From NCBI GenBank assembly GCA_002471345.1, contig DKPS01000280.1:1-61988 (forward strand): 61,988 nt of DNA. The letters run 5' to 3'. Source of the stretch: Saprospiraceae bacterium UBA7328. GTDB lineage: Bacteria > Bacteroidota > Bacteroidia > Chitinophagales > Saprospiraceae. Position 1 is the stretch's first letter. Every line of letters begins with the position of its first letter. Made by a program: the position numbers and the translations under genes. The notes beneath the pieces are model-generated. The model saw nothing but the letters and a program-made list of their open reading frames with translations. It did no database searches and had not been told where the DNA came from. Below are positions 8,632 to 18,160 of this stretch, piece after piece.

Positions 8632-10920
8632 ATGATGAAACGAGGATTGTTAATAATTTTTTTTGGAACAATGTACTTTTTAATCTCTGCTCAAAATGGT
8701 GTAGAGGACTGTTTTAATGGTACTTTTTCATTAGATGATGGTCAGTGTGCTTTTGTATCTGAACCAGTTTCACCTTCTTGTGGACCTCTTAGATATTATT
8801 TGAACTCACTTTGGAGAAACCCTGGATTAGATTCACCAACAAGTTTGTTTCTTTACACACCATTTGATTCTGCAAATGTTAGAATTTTTTCAAGTGATGG
8901 AATTGATGGTAGTACTCCTGAATTTGAGGACAATATCATTGTTAGAAATGGGGCTCCTGTAGATTATATATTGACAACGTTATCTTCTACAAATCGAAGT
9001 GTGTCATCTACAGCCTATAATACAGTGGAGACTTCAAGAGGCCTGATTGTTGAATCAGACGCGCCACTCACAGCAGTTTATAGACTTACCTCAGCGGCTA
9101 ATAAAAGCTTCTTTGTATTGAAAGGTCAAGAAGGCCTCGGTTATGGATTTTCCGCTGTTAGTCAGACGGATGTAACTACTCCCGCTACTCCTTTCGAAGC
9201 TCATTTTGTATCAGTAATGGCCATAGAAGATAATACTCAGGTGAGATTTCAAAAGGACAACTTTTCAATAGAAGGAAGTGATAACAATTCAAGTAGCACT
9301 AACGATATAGATATCACAAATGGATTAACTGTCACGTTGAATGCAGGTGAAACATATATGATCAGAGATAATGTGCAGTCGAGTACTTCTATTGCAGGTA
9401 CATTAGTGACAGGAGATAAGCCGATTACAGTAACTTCAGGATCTAGTCACTCCAGACATGGATCTGGAGTCAATGATAGAGATGCTGGAATGGATCAATT
9501 GATTCCTATAAATAAAGTAGGGGAAGAATATATTGCCGTAAGAGGTACGAACATTACAGATATTGATTATCTGATTCTGATAGGAATCATGGATAATACC
9601 GTTTTAGAAGTTAATGGTACAAGTATTGGCACAATAAACGCAGGGGAGATAATTGAATATAAATTAAATGGTACTGGAGGAGAGGTTTTTCATATATCAG
9701 GAGACAATATCTTTTGTGCATATCATGTGTCGGGAGTATTTGATGAAGAGGTAGGAATGGCTCAGCTTCCAGCTATTGAAGAATGTAGCGGGAATAGTGT
9801 AGTAGACTTTGCCTTGATAGGTTCTGATGATCATCTGGTTAACGTAATTATTCCAAACTCGGGATTATCGACACTTGAACTTAATGGAAGCCTGTATACA
9901 AATTTCACAACAGCTCAGGCTGTTTCAGGCACATCAATGTCAGTAGTAACCTTTGACCAGTCAGATCTTGCCGCTATGGGCAACAGATTAGAATCTGACG
10001 AACTTTTTCATGTAGGTGTAACCACAGGCAGCTCAGTTGGGGGCTCATATGGATACTTGACTAAATATGGAAATGAGTTGGTTTTATTTGATCCTGCAGA
10101 TGGAGTTCCTCTAAATGTTGCTTCATTCGATGCATTTGTTGCTGGTTCAGTGGCATCTACTACAGGATTCAGTCAGGATATTGGTGTCATCAGCTGTACT
10201 CCCCCTGCCAATATTATAAGAGTAAATGGTAATAACAGCAATTTTACAACTGTAAATAATGGCCTCGTAAATTTTACAGGACAACAAGTAAACTACACAT
10301 CAAGTGCCTCCTTTATAGGTTTTGAAGATTTAGAAGTAGTTGTAGAAGATGCAGCTGGACAGGCTGGAGCTGTATGTATAAGAATTGGTGTTTTTCAAGA
10401 TGAAATATGTGGAAATGGTATTGATGATGATCTGGATGGTGATATAGATGAACAAGAAGAATGCCCTACGGATCCATGTCTTGATGATTGTAATAACACA
10501 GGATGCGAACCAGAAATTCAGGAAGTATTTTCTTCCGATCCATCATGTGAAGATCTTACTTCTGGAGGAATAGGTATACTCAGTAGTTCCCAGAATGTGG
10601 AATATTCTATAAACAATGGAGCTTCTTATCAAGATGATGCTTCATTCTTTGATTTGCCAGCAGGTGATTATAATATTATTGTAAGAAACAAAACTTCAGG
10701 ATGTACTACAACGTGGCCAAATAACCCGGTGATAATTGATGCTCCTGATTGTTCGAGGTGCATTGCTGATGCAGGTGATCCAAGAGCTAAACAGTCTTTT
10801 TGTCAATCTGGAAATTTTACAAGTGTGAGCGTTGCTCCAAATACAAATACTGTAATCCCCACAGGGTTTGAAACTATTTATGTCCTGACAAAAGAACCGG
10901 ATCTTTTGATACTAGATTAG
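8632..10920 (+). CDS. Giant secreted surface protein B, N-terminal part up to an in-frame TAG
   Basis: The gene starts 24 bp after surface protein A and is probably co-transcribed with it. A signal peptide (MMKRGLLIIFFGTMYFLISAQ) leads into a roughly 500-residue region rich in beta-strand patterns and resembling the IgGFc-binding N-terminal domain of bacterial surface proteins. Then come an acidic EF-like segment (NGIDDDLDGDIDEQEEC) and the beginning of a repeat also found four times in protein A (C..DAGDP...IPTGFETIYVLT). Within that repeat the frame meets TAG at 10918-10920. The same frame stays open and homologous beyond it to 12627, so the full product would be about 1331 residues. I read this as a nonsense change, or a base error, rather than the true end. 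Confidence 0.75.
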   Translation: MMKRGLLIIFFGTMYFLISAQNGVEDCFNGTFSLDDGQCAFVSEPVSPSCGPLRYYLNSLWRNPGLDSPTSLFLYTPFDSANVRIFSSDGIDGSTPEFEDNIIVRNGAPVDYILTTLSSTNRSVSSTAYNTVETSRGLIVESDAPLTAVYRLTSAANKSFFVLKGQEGLGYGFSAVSQTDVTTPATPFEAHFVSVMAIEDNTQVRFQKDNFSIEGSDNNSSSTNDIDITNGLTVTLNAGETYMIRDNVQSSTSIAGTLVTGDKPITVTSGSSHSRHGSGVNDRDAGMDQLIPINKVGEEYIAVRGTNITDIDYLILIGIMDNTVLEVNGTSIGTINAGEIIEYKLNGTGGEVFHISGDNIFCAYHVSGVFDEEVGMAQLPAIEECSGNSVVDFALIGSDDHLVNVIIPNSGLSTLELNGSLYTNFTTAQAVSGTSMSVVTFDQSDLAAMGNRLESDELFHVGVTTGSSVGGSYGYLTKYGNELVLFDPADGVPLNVASFDAFVAGSVASTTGFSQDIGVISCTPPANIIRVNGNNSNFTTVNNGLVNFTGQQVNYTSSASFIGFEDLEVVVEDAAGQAGAVCIRIGVFQDEICGNGIDDDLDGDIDEQEECPTDPCLDDCNNTGCEPEIQEVFSSDPSCEDLTSGGIGILSSSQNVEYSINNGASYQDDASFFDLPAGDYNIIVRNKTSGCTTTWPNNPVIIDAPDCSRCIADAGDPRAKQSFCQSGNFTSVSVAPNTNTVIPTGFETIYVLTKEPDLLILD
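10918..10920 (+). other. In-frame amber stop inside a conserved repeat
   Basis: TAG at 10918-10920 interrupts LLILD-KIGNSNFNIPGTGNF. In protein A the equivalent repeat reads LIIMGAQTEMFSVNAPGEY with no break, and reading frame and homology continue without any shift. A single C-to-T change (CAG to TAG) would be enough. Confidence 0.75.
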
Positions 10921-12627
10921 AAAATTGGAAATAGTAATTTTAATATACCTGGAACTGGAAACTTTAGAATTCATACCCTTATAGCAGAAGTAAATAATAC
11001 TAATTCAGATGATTTTTTAGATCTGAGTATAGTCAAAAAGAGTCAATCCACATTAATAGTGATTATTCAATGTATTAGTAATCATAATGTTTGTGCAGCT
11101 TTAGATGTAAAGGGCACATTGATTCAGATATTGGATGAATCTGATTCATCATGTGGAGGAGATCAGGAGAATACAATTAGAAAGTGTAGCGATAATACGG
11201 ACAATGATAGTGATGGCTTAGTCGACTGTATGGATCCTGATTGTCAAAGTTTTATGATATGTAATGAAGATAATCCTCAAAACTGTAATGATGGGATTGA
11301 CAATGATGGAGATGGTTTAATAGATTGTGATGATGATGAGTGTTTAGAATTTCTCTATTGTGATGAAGATGGTAAACAGTGCAATGATGGGATTGACAAT
11401 GACCAAGATGGCTTAGTTGATTGTGCCGATCCTAATTGTGCTGATGAAATATATTGTAGTGAAGATAACGTCATCACTTGCTGTGATGGGATTGACAATG
11501 ATGGAGATGGCAGGTTTGATTGTGATGATACTCAATGCACAGCATGGCTCTATTGCCGCGAACGGTCTTTTTCAGCATGTACAGATGGCATTGATAATGA
11601 TTTGGACGGCCTGGTAGATTGTGCAGATCCGAATTGTCAAGCACTGAATATTTTTCAATGTAGTCAAGAGAATACTGCTCTTAACTGTTCAGATGGGATA
11701 GATAATGATGAAGACGGACTCACTGATTGTTTTGATGCTCAGTGTGCAGAATTTAGTGTTTGTGATAATGATGGAGATGGATTAGCTGGTGTACTGGATA
11801 TTAATGATAATGACCCATGTATTCCATTTAATAGTGATATCTGTACTGAGGTAGATGTTTCTGATTTAGAAAATAAGACTGAAATTTCATTTGACCTTAA
11901 GGTGATTTTGGAAGGTCCATATGATGTGTATAATGATGAGATGAGTAAACGTCTCAATGAGCAAGGATATCTTCCTGGACAGAAACCATGGACATTTTTC
12001 GGATCTTCAACTCCATCAGGCCACCCTTATAGTGGATCGCCATGGAATTATAGGGGCAGAGAAGGCGCTTCTTTTGACGCGACTATCGAAGGGTTTGATC
12101 GATTTGCTGGTTATGATAGTGATGTTGTGGATTGGGTTCTTCTAAGTCTTCGTACGAATACTACAAGAGACACAGAAGTATATAGAACGGCAGCACTTTT
12201 ACACACTAATGGATCTATACATGTTGTGGATGGTTACGAGTTTAAAAAACTTGATCAAAGAGGATACTATATTGTTATAGAACACAGAAATCATATGGCT
12301 GTGATGAGCACTAAACAGGTGTTGTCAGCGAATGGCAGAATATCTTATGATTTCACAAATGCAGATTCATATAATATAGGTTTAGGACAGGGACAGAAAG
12401 AACTTGCTAATGGGGCATACGCCATGATTGCTGGAAACCCAGAAACTACAGAAGGGACAGCATCATATACTGATGTGAATATTAGAGACTTGACTGCTAT
12501 TGCTTTAGACCAAGGTGAAAATAGTGGATATTTCCAATGTGATTTAGACTTAGATGGCGATGTTAACACACGTGACAAATCTATTTGTCTATCTAATAAC
12601 GGAATGTTTAGCACGCTAAAATTTTAA
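10921..12627 (+). CDS. Giant secreted surface protein B, C-terminal part with Cys/Asp repeats
   Basis: Same frame as the 8632 segment, downstream of the TAG; a GTG at 11059 is the first possible internal start. The rest of the interrupted repeat runs to about 11150. Then come six repeats of about 35 residues with the pattern C.DGIDND.DGL.DC.D..C, spaced through 11180-11760, which look like calcium-binding Cys/Asp loops. From about 11870 comes the same C-terminal module as in protein A: GYLPGQKPWTFFGSSTPSG, DWVLLSLRTN, YIVIEHRNHMAVMS, and a dockerin-like end (DLDLDGDVNTRD). A terminator hairpin follows. Surface display or adhesion is the likely role, inferred from the domains only. Confidence 0.75.
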   Translation, partial: KIGNSNFNIPGTGNFRIHTLIAEVNNTNSDDFLDLSIVKKSQSTLIVIIQCISNHNVCAALDVKGTLIQILDESDSSCGGDQENTIRKCSDNTDNDSDGLVDCMDPDCQSFMICNEDNPQNCNDGIDNDGDGLIDCDDDECLEFLYCDEDGKQCNDGIDNDQDGLVDCADPNCADEIYCSEDNVITCCDGIDNDGDGRFDCDDTQCTAWLYCRERSFSACTDGIDNDLDGLVDCADPNCQALNIFQCSQENTALNCSDGIDNDEDGLTDCFDAQCAEFSVCDNDGDGLAGVLDINDNDPCIPFNSDICTEVDVSDLENKTEISFDLKVILEGPYDVYNDEMSKRLNEQGYLPGQKPWTFFGSSTPSGHPYSGSPWNYRGREGASFDATIEGFDRFAGYDSDVVDWVLLSLRTNTTRDTEVYRTAALLHTNGSIHVVDGYEFKKLDQRGYYIVIEHRNHMAVMSTKQVLSANGRISYDFTNADSYNIGLGQGQKELANGAYAMIAGNPETTEGTASYTDVNIRDLTAIALDQGENSGYFQCDLDLDGDVNTRDKSICLSNNGMFSTLKF

Positions 12628-12704
12628 GACTTTTAAACTGATAAGGATGCTGGATTATCCATTTTAAGGGTGTTTATATTGATAATCTCAGAAAGCATTT
12701 GATT

Positions 12705-12742
12705 TGCAAAATCCACCTTACATAAAGTGGTTTTGCATTTTT
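12705..12742 (+). terminator. Rho-independent terminator after surface protein B
   Basis: TGCAAAATCCACCTT (from 12705) pairs with AAAGTGGTTTTGCA (to 12737) with one bulge around a short loop, followed by a T-rich run (12738-12742). Confidence 0.75.
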
Positions 12743-12773
12743 AACAAAAAAATGTAATCTAATTCGGGGAAAG

Positions 12774-13862
12774 TTATTCAAACTTTATTTCAACGAATTC
12801 AGTCTTGGCTCTTGCTTGACAAGTCAATATAAAGCCATCTGCTACCTCATCATCATCCAGAGCATAACATGCATCCATTTCCACTTCACCCTCTAAAACC
12901 TTAGCCACACATGTACTACATGCTCCACTTGTGCATGAGTATGGTGCGTCATGTTTATCATCAATAAGAGCATCAAGAATTGTTTTTTCAGGTTTCAGAT
13001 TAATATCTATTTCTTTTCCATTGAGATGGACTTTTACTTTAGCTTCTAACCCAGTAGTTCCTGTGCTGGAAGTTACGGTGGTTGTGAAATACTCTCTGTG
13101 AAGATATCGTGAATCTATCCCTCTATTTTCCAAGTCATTAAGTACAATGTCTATCATGTTACCAGGACCACAAGCAAAATAGTGTTTCTCACTGTGAGAA
13201 GGATTGCCTTGATCTAATAAAGAATTGATTTGCTTTTTATCAATACGCCCAATAGCACCTTGCCAATTGACTTTTCCTTTAGAAAACATTCCACTTAACC
13301 CACTTTTCTTCTCTCTAATGGGATCACTCAGTGTATGAGTTACACTGAGTTGTCCTTGGTATTTTCTTTCTAAACTTTCAAGTTCTTCTTTGAAGATGAT
13401 GCAATTCTCATTTCTGTTTCCGTAAAGAAGAAAAACATTGCTTTTAGCCTCTTCTTCTAGAATTGTTTTAATCATTGACATCACAGGAGTTATCCCTGAT
13501 CCCGCAGCAAAAAAGAAATAATCTTTTGACCCATTTTCTATCAGATCTACAGAAAAGTTTCCATCAGGCACCATCACAGAGACTGTGTTTCCTTCCGATA
13601 TATTATCATTAATATGATTGGAGATGATGCCTTTCTTAACACGTTTAACGTTTACAGCCAATTCTTTTTCTAATGGACTTGTACAAATAGAATAGGCCCT
13701 TCGTTCTTCTTTGCCATTGATATCAAATTTTAAAGTGAGATACTGACCAGCTTTAAAAGCAAATTCTGAAGAAACTTCGTTTGGGACATCAAAATATACA
13801 GAAACTGAATCTTCAGTTTCTCGATTGACTTTTGACACTTTAAGATTGTGGAAAGAACTCAT
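12774..13862 (-). CDS. PaaE-like FAD/NAD(P)-dependent oxidoreductase with C-terminal 2Fe-2S domain
   Basis: A 362-residue protein in three parts: an FAD-binding barrel with [10 protein letters not shown] at about residues 54-63, an NAD(P)-binding domain with [14 protein letters not shown], and a C-terminal plant-type ferredoxin domain whose ligands are seen as [11 protein letters not shown] plus a later LTC. This order is that of the phenylacetyl-CoA epoxidase reductase PaaE and related flavin reductases, which pass electrons from NAD(P)H through FAD to a 2Fe-2S cluster and on to a partner oxygenase or desaturase. No paaABC genes are in the window, so the partner is unknown and I leave the symbol blank. 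The gene is divergent from an enoyl-CoA isomerase gene, which hints at acyl-CoA metabolism. Confidence 0.85.
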   Translation of the reverse strand: MSSFHNLKVSKVNRETEDSVSVYFDVPNEVSSEFAFKAGQYLTLKFDINGKEERRAYSICTSPLEKELAVNVKRVKKGIISNHINDNISEGNTVSVMVPDGNFSVDLIENGSKDYFFFAAGSGITPVMSMIKTILEEEAKSNVFLLYGNRNENCIIFKEELESLERKYQGQLSVTHTLSDPIREKKSGLSGMFSKGKVNWQGAIGRIDKKQINSLLDQGNPSHSEKHYFACGPGNMIDIVLNDLENRGIDSRYLHREYFTTTVTSSTGTTGLEAKVKVHLNGKEIDINLKPEKTILDALIDDKHDAPYSCTSGACSTCVAKVLEGEVEMDACYALDDDEVADGFILTCQARAKTEFVEIKFE

Positions 13863-13983
13863 ACATCTGATTTAAGAAGTGCGAAAATGAGAAAAACTAT
13901 GATCAAAGTATATAGCAGAGATTCACTTCTTTGTATAGTTTTGAAAAAGTCTAACACTTTTAAGAAAATAAAAACGACTTTAC

Positions 13984-14748
13984 ATGTCAGTTGTTCAAAT
14001 AGAAAGGCACAAAAACTACGAAGTTTTAAAGCTGAATAGAGGAAAAGCTAATCCAATTAATACTGAATTATGTTCAGCAATAATCAAAGAGTTGAGAAGG
14101 ATTGAAAATGATGATAATGTAAGAGGACTTATCATTACTGGGAACACCCCTGGATATTTTTCTGTAGGACTCGACCTAAAAGAACTTTATTATCATGACA
14201 AAAAAGAAATATCCCATTTCTGGGAAGTTTGGGGAGAGATGGTAATTGGCCTTGTAAAGTTCAGAAAGCCATTAATTTCTGCAATCAATGGATACAGTCC
14301 AGCCGGGGGATGTGTCATAGCCGTGACATGTGATTATAGAGTTATGGCAGATGATGAGAAGTTTGTCATTGGTCTCAATGAAACAAGTGTAGGAATAGTG
14401 GTTCCTGAATACATTTTCCAATTATATCAGTTCTGGATTGGAAAGAAAGCAGCATTTCATTTTCTTATGGATGGAGCATTGCATACTCCTTCTAAAGCAT
14501 TGGAAATTGGATTAGTTGATGAAATTTGTGACGTAAGTGACGTATTGCAAAAAGGACAAAGAAAAATGGAGTTTTGGTTAACTAAACCTGACAGTATTCT
14601 CCAAAATTCAAAATTGAATAGTAAGTCACAGCTAATCAATGATATCGAGAATATTGAAGAAATTTCAGAAGAAGAAAAATTGAAGTCTTGGTTTGATCCT
14701 CAGTCAAGAGCAGTAATGGGTTCTATAGTTGCTCAGCTATCTAAGTGA
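13984..14748 (+). CDS. Enoyl-CoA hydratase/isomerase family protein, ECI1-like delta3-delta2-enoyl-CoA isomerase
   Basis: A 254-residue crotonase-fold protein. The CoA/oxyanion regions are seen as FSVGLDLKELY and NGYSPAGGCVIAVTCDYR. The segment GLNETSVGIVVPEY resembles the mitochondrial delta3-delta2-enoyl-CoA isomerase ECI1, where the Glu in GLNET acts as the catalytic base. The expected reaction moves a 3-enoyl double bond to the 2-trans position so that unsaturated fatty acids can enter beta-oxidation. The ATG at 13984 begins the family's usual N-terminus. The gene stands alone, divergent from the flavin reductase. A general enoyl-CoA hydratase role is possible, but the motif match favours the isomerase. 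Confidence 0.85.
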   Translation: MSVVQIERHKNYEVLKLNRGKANPINTELCSAIIKELRRIENDDNVRGLIITGNTPGYFSVGLDLKELYYHDKKEISHFWEVWGEMVIGLVKFRKPLISAINGYSPAGGCVIAVTCDYRVMADDEKFVIGLNETSVGIVVPEYIFQLYQFWIGKKAAFHFLMDGALHTPSKALEIGLVDEICDVSDVLQKGQRKMEFWLTKPDSILQNSKLNSKSQLINDIENIEEISEEEKLKSWFDPQSRAVMGSIVAQLSK

Positions 14749-14867
14749 CAATTTGTCGGATTACGAGTTGTTTTTAATCTGCTATTCATGCCATGTTCGC
14801 AGATATGTGCGTTTTATTGGTGATGGAATAGATATTGAAGCCTCTTTCTTCTAGTAATTATTACAAT

Positions 14868-17273
14868 ATGATGCATTTTTTCCAAGAGCTTTCAGAATTG
14901 ATAAACGAGAACATCGAATTTGGTACTATGATGCCACTTGAAGATGAGAAAGAAGGTGAAGCAAAGGACTATCCCAAAGTTTTACCCATACTTGCCCTTA
15001 AAAACACAGTGCTTTTTCCTGGAGTAGTGATTCCTATTACAATAGGAAGAGATAAATCTATTGCGGCAGTAAAAAAGGCATTTAACACTCACAAACTCAT
15101 TGGAGTATCTTCTCAAAAAGATACCAAGAATGAAGACCCTAATGCTGAAGACTTATTTGAAATTGGTAGTATAGCGCGAATAGTAAAAATGCTAAAGATG
15201 CCTGATGGTAGCACTACAGCTATCCTTCATGGAAACACTAGATTTCAATTAGACGGGTTGACAAAAGAAGATCCTTACCTAGAAGGTAATGTAATACTTG
15301 TACCCGATGTAAAAGCTGAAAACATTGAATTTGAGGCTTTGATGGCCTCCATAAAGGATACGGCCCGAAAAATCATTGAACTATCACCGCAGATTCCATC
15401 CGAGGCTGTGGCAATGATAGACAATATCAATAACACCTCATTCTTGCTCAATTTCATAGCCTCTAATCTTAATATAGATAAGCTCAAGAAGCAAGCTCTT
15501 CTTGAAGAAGTCGATGTTTATAAGAGAGCAGAATCTGTAATGGCCCAACTTAACTCAGAACTTCAATTGTTGGAGCTCAGAACTAAGATTGAGAAGAGAG
15601 TAAGAACTGATATAGAGAAACAACAAAAAGATTATTTTCTTAATCAGCAACTAAAAACAATACAAGAAGAGCTAGGTCAAAATCCTCAAACTGAAGAAAT
15701 AAATGAATTAGCCAAGAGAGCAAAAAAAATGAAATGGCCTGATGCAGCTCATCAGCAATTTCATAAAGAACTCAATAAAGTAAAAAGGATCAATCCTCAA
15801 GTGGCTGAATATTCAGTGACTTTGAATTATTTGGAGATGATGTTAGACCTTCCATGGGAAACATTCTCAAAAGATAATTTTGATCTTAAAAAAGTCAGAA
15901 AGACTTTGGATAATCAACATTATGGTCTTGATGATGTAAAGGATAGAATAATAGAGCACTTAGCTGTACTTAAGCTTAAAGGTGACATGAAATCACCTAT
16001 TCTTTGTTTAGTTGGCCCTCCGGGAGTGGGTAAGACTTCCTTAGGAAGATCTATAGCAGATTCATTGAATCGAAAGTTTGTAAGAATGTCTCTTGGAGGC
16101 ATGCACGATGAGAGCGAAATCCGAGGACATCGAAAAACTTATATAGGAGCCATGCCAGGTAGAATTCTTAAATCATTGAAAAAATCAAAAACATCCAACC
16201 CGGTATTTATACTAGATGAAATTGATAAATTAGGCAAAGACTTCAGAGGAGACCCTTCTTCAGCATTGCTTGAAGTGCTTGACCCTGAGCAGAATTCATC
16301 TTTTTATGATAATTATTTAGAGATGGAATATGACCTTTCTAAGATTCTTTTCATCGCTACAGCTAATAGTCTGGGTTCAATTCAGCCGGCACTTTTAGAT
16401 CGAATGGAAATCATAGAAATGAGTGGTTATTCTACCGAGGAAAAAGTAAGTATAGCTTCTAAACACCTCATACCTGACCAACGCAAGAACCATGGTTTAA
16501 AGGCAAGTCATTTATCATTAACAAAAGGTACCATTAAATCGATAATTGAGAATTATACAAGAGAATCGGGAGTAAGGTCCTTAAATAGAGAAATCGGATC
16601 CGTAATGAGGTCTATAGCTAGAAATGTAGCCACAGATTCGAAATATGACAAAAGCGTCAAACCAGATCACCTTGAGGAAATGCTTGGCCCATCTAAATTT
16701 TCAAAGGAAAAATTTGCAAAATACAGAATGGCAGGTGTGTGTGTAGGATTAGCATGGACAAGGGTTGGTGGAGATATTCTATTTATTGAGACTAGTTTAA
16801 GCAAAGGAAAAGGGAAGCTAATATTGACTGGAAACTTAGGCGATGTGATGAAAGAATCTGCTACTACAGCATTGAGTTATATAAAGGCAAATTTTGAGAA
16901 ATTTGGTATATCAGAAGAAAAATTGGATTCTTCGGATGTGCATATCCATGTGCCTCAAGGAGCTATTCCTAAAGACGGCCCTAGTGCTGGGATTACTATG
17001 CTTACTGCACTTACATCGGCATTCACGGGTAAGAAAGTAAAGGATGCCACTGCAATGACAGGAGAGATTACTTTGAGAGGCAGGGTTTTGCCTGTAGGAG
17101 GAATAAAAGAGAAAATGCTTGCAGCCAAGAGATCGGGAATTAAAAAGGTGATTCTTTGTGCTGAAAATGAAAAACATGTAAAGCAAATACCAGCTGATTA
17201 CCTCAAAGGTCTTGAATTTGTATATGTGGAGCATGCATCCGAAGTGTTATCTCATGCTTTAGGCTTAAATTAA
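14868..17273 (+). CDS. lon: ATP-dependent protease Lon
   Basis: A full-length Lon (801 residues from the ATG at 14868; a TTG at 14835 is in frame but less likely). It has the N-terminal substrate-binding domain (LPILALKNTVLFPGVVIPI), a central coiled region, the AAA+ module with Walker A GPPGVGKTSLG and Walker B VFILDEIDKLG, and the C-terminal serine protease domain. The catalytic dyad is visible as Ser in PKDGPSAGITM and Lys in GIKEKMLAAKRSG. Lon is a cytoplasmic homo-hexamer that degrades misfolded and selected regulatory proteins. The gene is monocistronic as far as I can see, with no clear heat-shock element recognised upstream. Confidence 0.97.
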   Translation: MMHFFQELSELINENIEFGTMMPLEDEKEGEAKDYPKVLPILALKNTVLFPGVVIPITIGRDKSIAAVKKAFNTHKLIGVSSQKDTKNEDPNAEDLFEIGSIARIVKMLKMPDGSTTAILHGNTRFQLDGLTKEDPYLEGNVILVPDVKAENIEFEALMASIKDTARKIIELSPQIPSEAVAMIDNINNTSFLLNFIASNLNIDKLKKQALLEEVDVYKRAESVMAQLNSELQLLELRTKIEKRVRTDIEKQQKDYFLNQQLKTIQEELGQNPQTEEINELAKRAKKMKWPDAAHQQFHKELNKVKRINPQVAEYSVTLNYLEMMLDLPWETFSKDNFDLKKVRKTLDNQHYGLDDVKDRIIEHLAVLKLKGDMKSPILCLVGPPGVGKTSLGRSIADSLNRKFVRMSLGGMHDESEIRGHRKTYIGAMPGRILKSLKKSKTSNPVFILDEIDKLGKDFRGDPSSALLEVLDPEQNSSFYDNYLEMEYDLSKILFIATANSLGSIQPALLDRMEIIEMSGYSTEEKVSIASKHLIPDQRKNHGLKASHLSLTKGTIKSIIENYTRESGVRSLNREIGSVMRSIARNVATDSKYDKSVKPDHLEEMLGPSKFSKEKFAKYRMAGVCVGLAWTRVGGDILFIETSLSKGKGKLILTGNLGDVMKESATTALSYIKANFEKFGISEEKLDSSDVHIHVPQGAIPKDGPSAGITMLTALTSAFTGKKVKDATAMTGEITLRGRVLPVGGIKEKMLAAKRSGIKKVILCAENEKHVKQIPADYLKGLEFVYVEHASEVLSHALGLN

Positions 17274-17374
17274 TAGGCTGTTAAATGCTCGTTAAATGGT
17301 TTGTGAAAGATTCGGAATAGGGAAAAAGGAGAGTTTTATTAATACATTTATCTATCTTAAAATAAGATGACTCG

Positions 17375-18028
17375 ATGAGAACGGTAATAATTTCCATTGT
17401 TCTACTTTTTACAACCCATGCTTTAATTGCTCAGACGAATAATCGCTCTTATAATCCTATTCAGTTTTCTGGAAGAGTAGTTATCGAAAAAGATGGAAGC
17501 ATTGAACCTCTTCCTTATACAAATATTGGAGTAAAAAACACCCCAAGAGGAACATCGTCAAGCATAGATGGGTTCTTCTCACTTGTAGTGTTACCAGGAG
17601 AAACGGTGTTTTTTAGTCGACTCGGTTTTGCAATAGAAGAGTATCAAATTCCTAGTGACCATTCTGAGAATACACATTCTAAGATTATTGTCATGAAGCA
17701 AGACACTTTGCTTCTGCCAGATATATTTATCTATCCTTGGCCTAATAGAGATTTCTTTAAAATTGAATTTTTAGCTCTTGAAGTAGATGAGGAATTAGAG
17801 GAAATAGCTCAAGAAAACCTTTCTCCAGAAAAACTAGCAAGACTTAGGCAAGCACTTCCAAGTGATGGAAGAGAAGTTTCTGGAATAGAATTGAGACAAC
17901 TTTCACAAGCCTACTATTATGAAGGCCAAGGTAAGCCTCAAAATATCTTTAATCCGCTCTCTTGGAAAAAGTTTATCGATGCGCTTAAAAAGGGAGACTT
18001 CAAGAAAAAGAAAGAGCCAGGCGAATAG
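17375..18028 (+). CDS. Secreted protein with carboxypeptidase regulatory-like domain
   Basis: 217 residues with a signal peptide (MRTVIISIVLLFTTHALIAQ). Next is a beta-sandwich of the carboxypeptidase-D regulatory type: FSGRVV...LPYTNIGVKNTPRGTSSSIDGFFSLVV...FSRLGF. In Bacteroidota this domain usually heads TonB-dependent receptors, but here it stands alone. The C-terminal half is a helical, charged tail ending KKGDFKKKKEPGE with no membrane barrel, so this is a free periplasmic or envelope protein. Its substrate is unknown. It lies between lon and metF with separate spacing on both sides. Confidence 0.75.
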   Translation: MRTVIISIVLLFTTHALIAQTNNRSYNPIQFSGRVVIEKDGSIEPLPYTNIGVKNTPRGTSSSIDGFFSLVVLPGETVFFSRLGFAIEEYQIPSDHSENTHSKIIVMKQDTLLLPDIFIYPWPNRDFFKIEFLALEVDEELEEIAQENLSPEKLARLRQALPSDGREVSGIELRQLSQAYYYEGQGKPQNIFNPLSWKKFIDALKKGDFKKKKEPGE

Positions 18029-18160
18029 TTCGAAGGTATTTGTATACTTCTCAGATTTAATCTTTTTTTGTTTTCGGTTTGAAACATTCAAAAATGTATT
18101 CAGTGTTTGGTAAGATTATTGGAATATTTGCACCTGATTGTAAGAATGTAAAAATATACT

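Noticed and set aside
10918..10920. Amber codon read as an amino acid across the genome
   Set aside because: Other genes here end normally with TAG, for example metF (19112-19114) and the lytic transglycosylase (42445-42447), and no suppressor signal is seen, so recoding is not needed.
13848..14039. 63-residue open frame before the enoyl-CoA isomerase
   Set aside because: It overlaps both neighbours, has no family features and its second half is the isomerase start in another frame.
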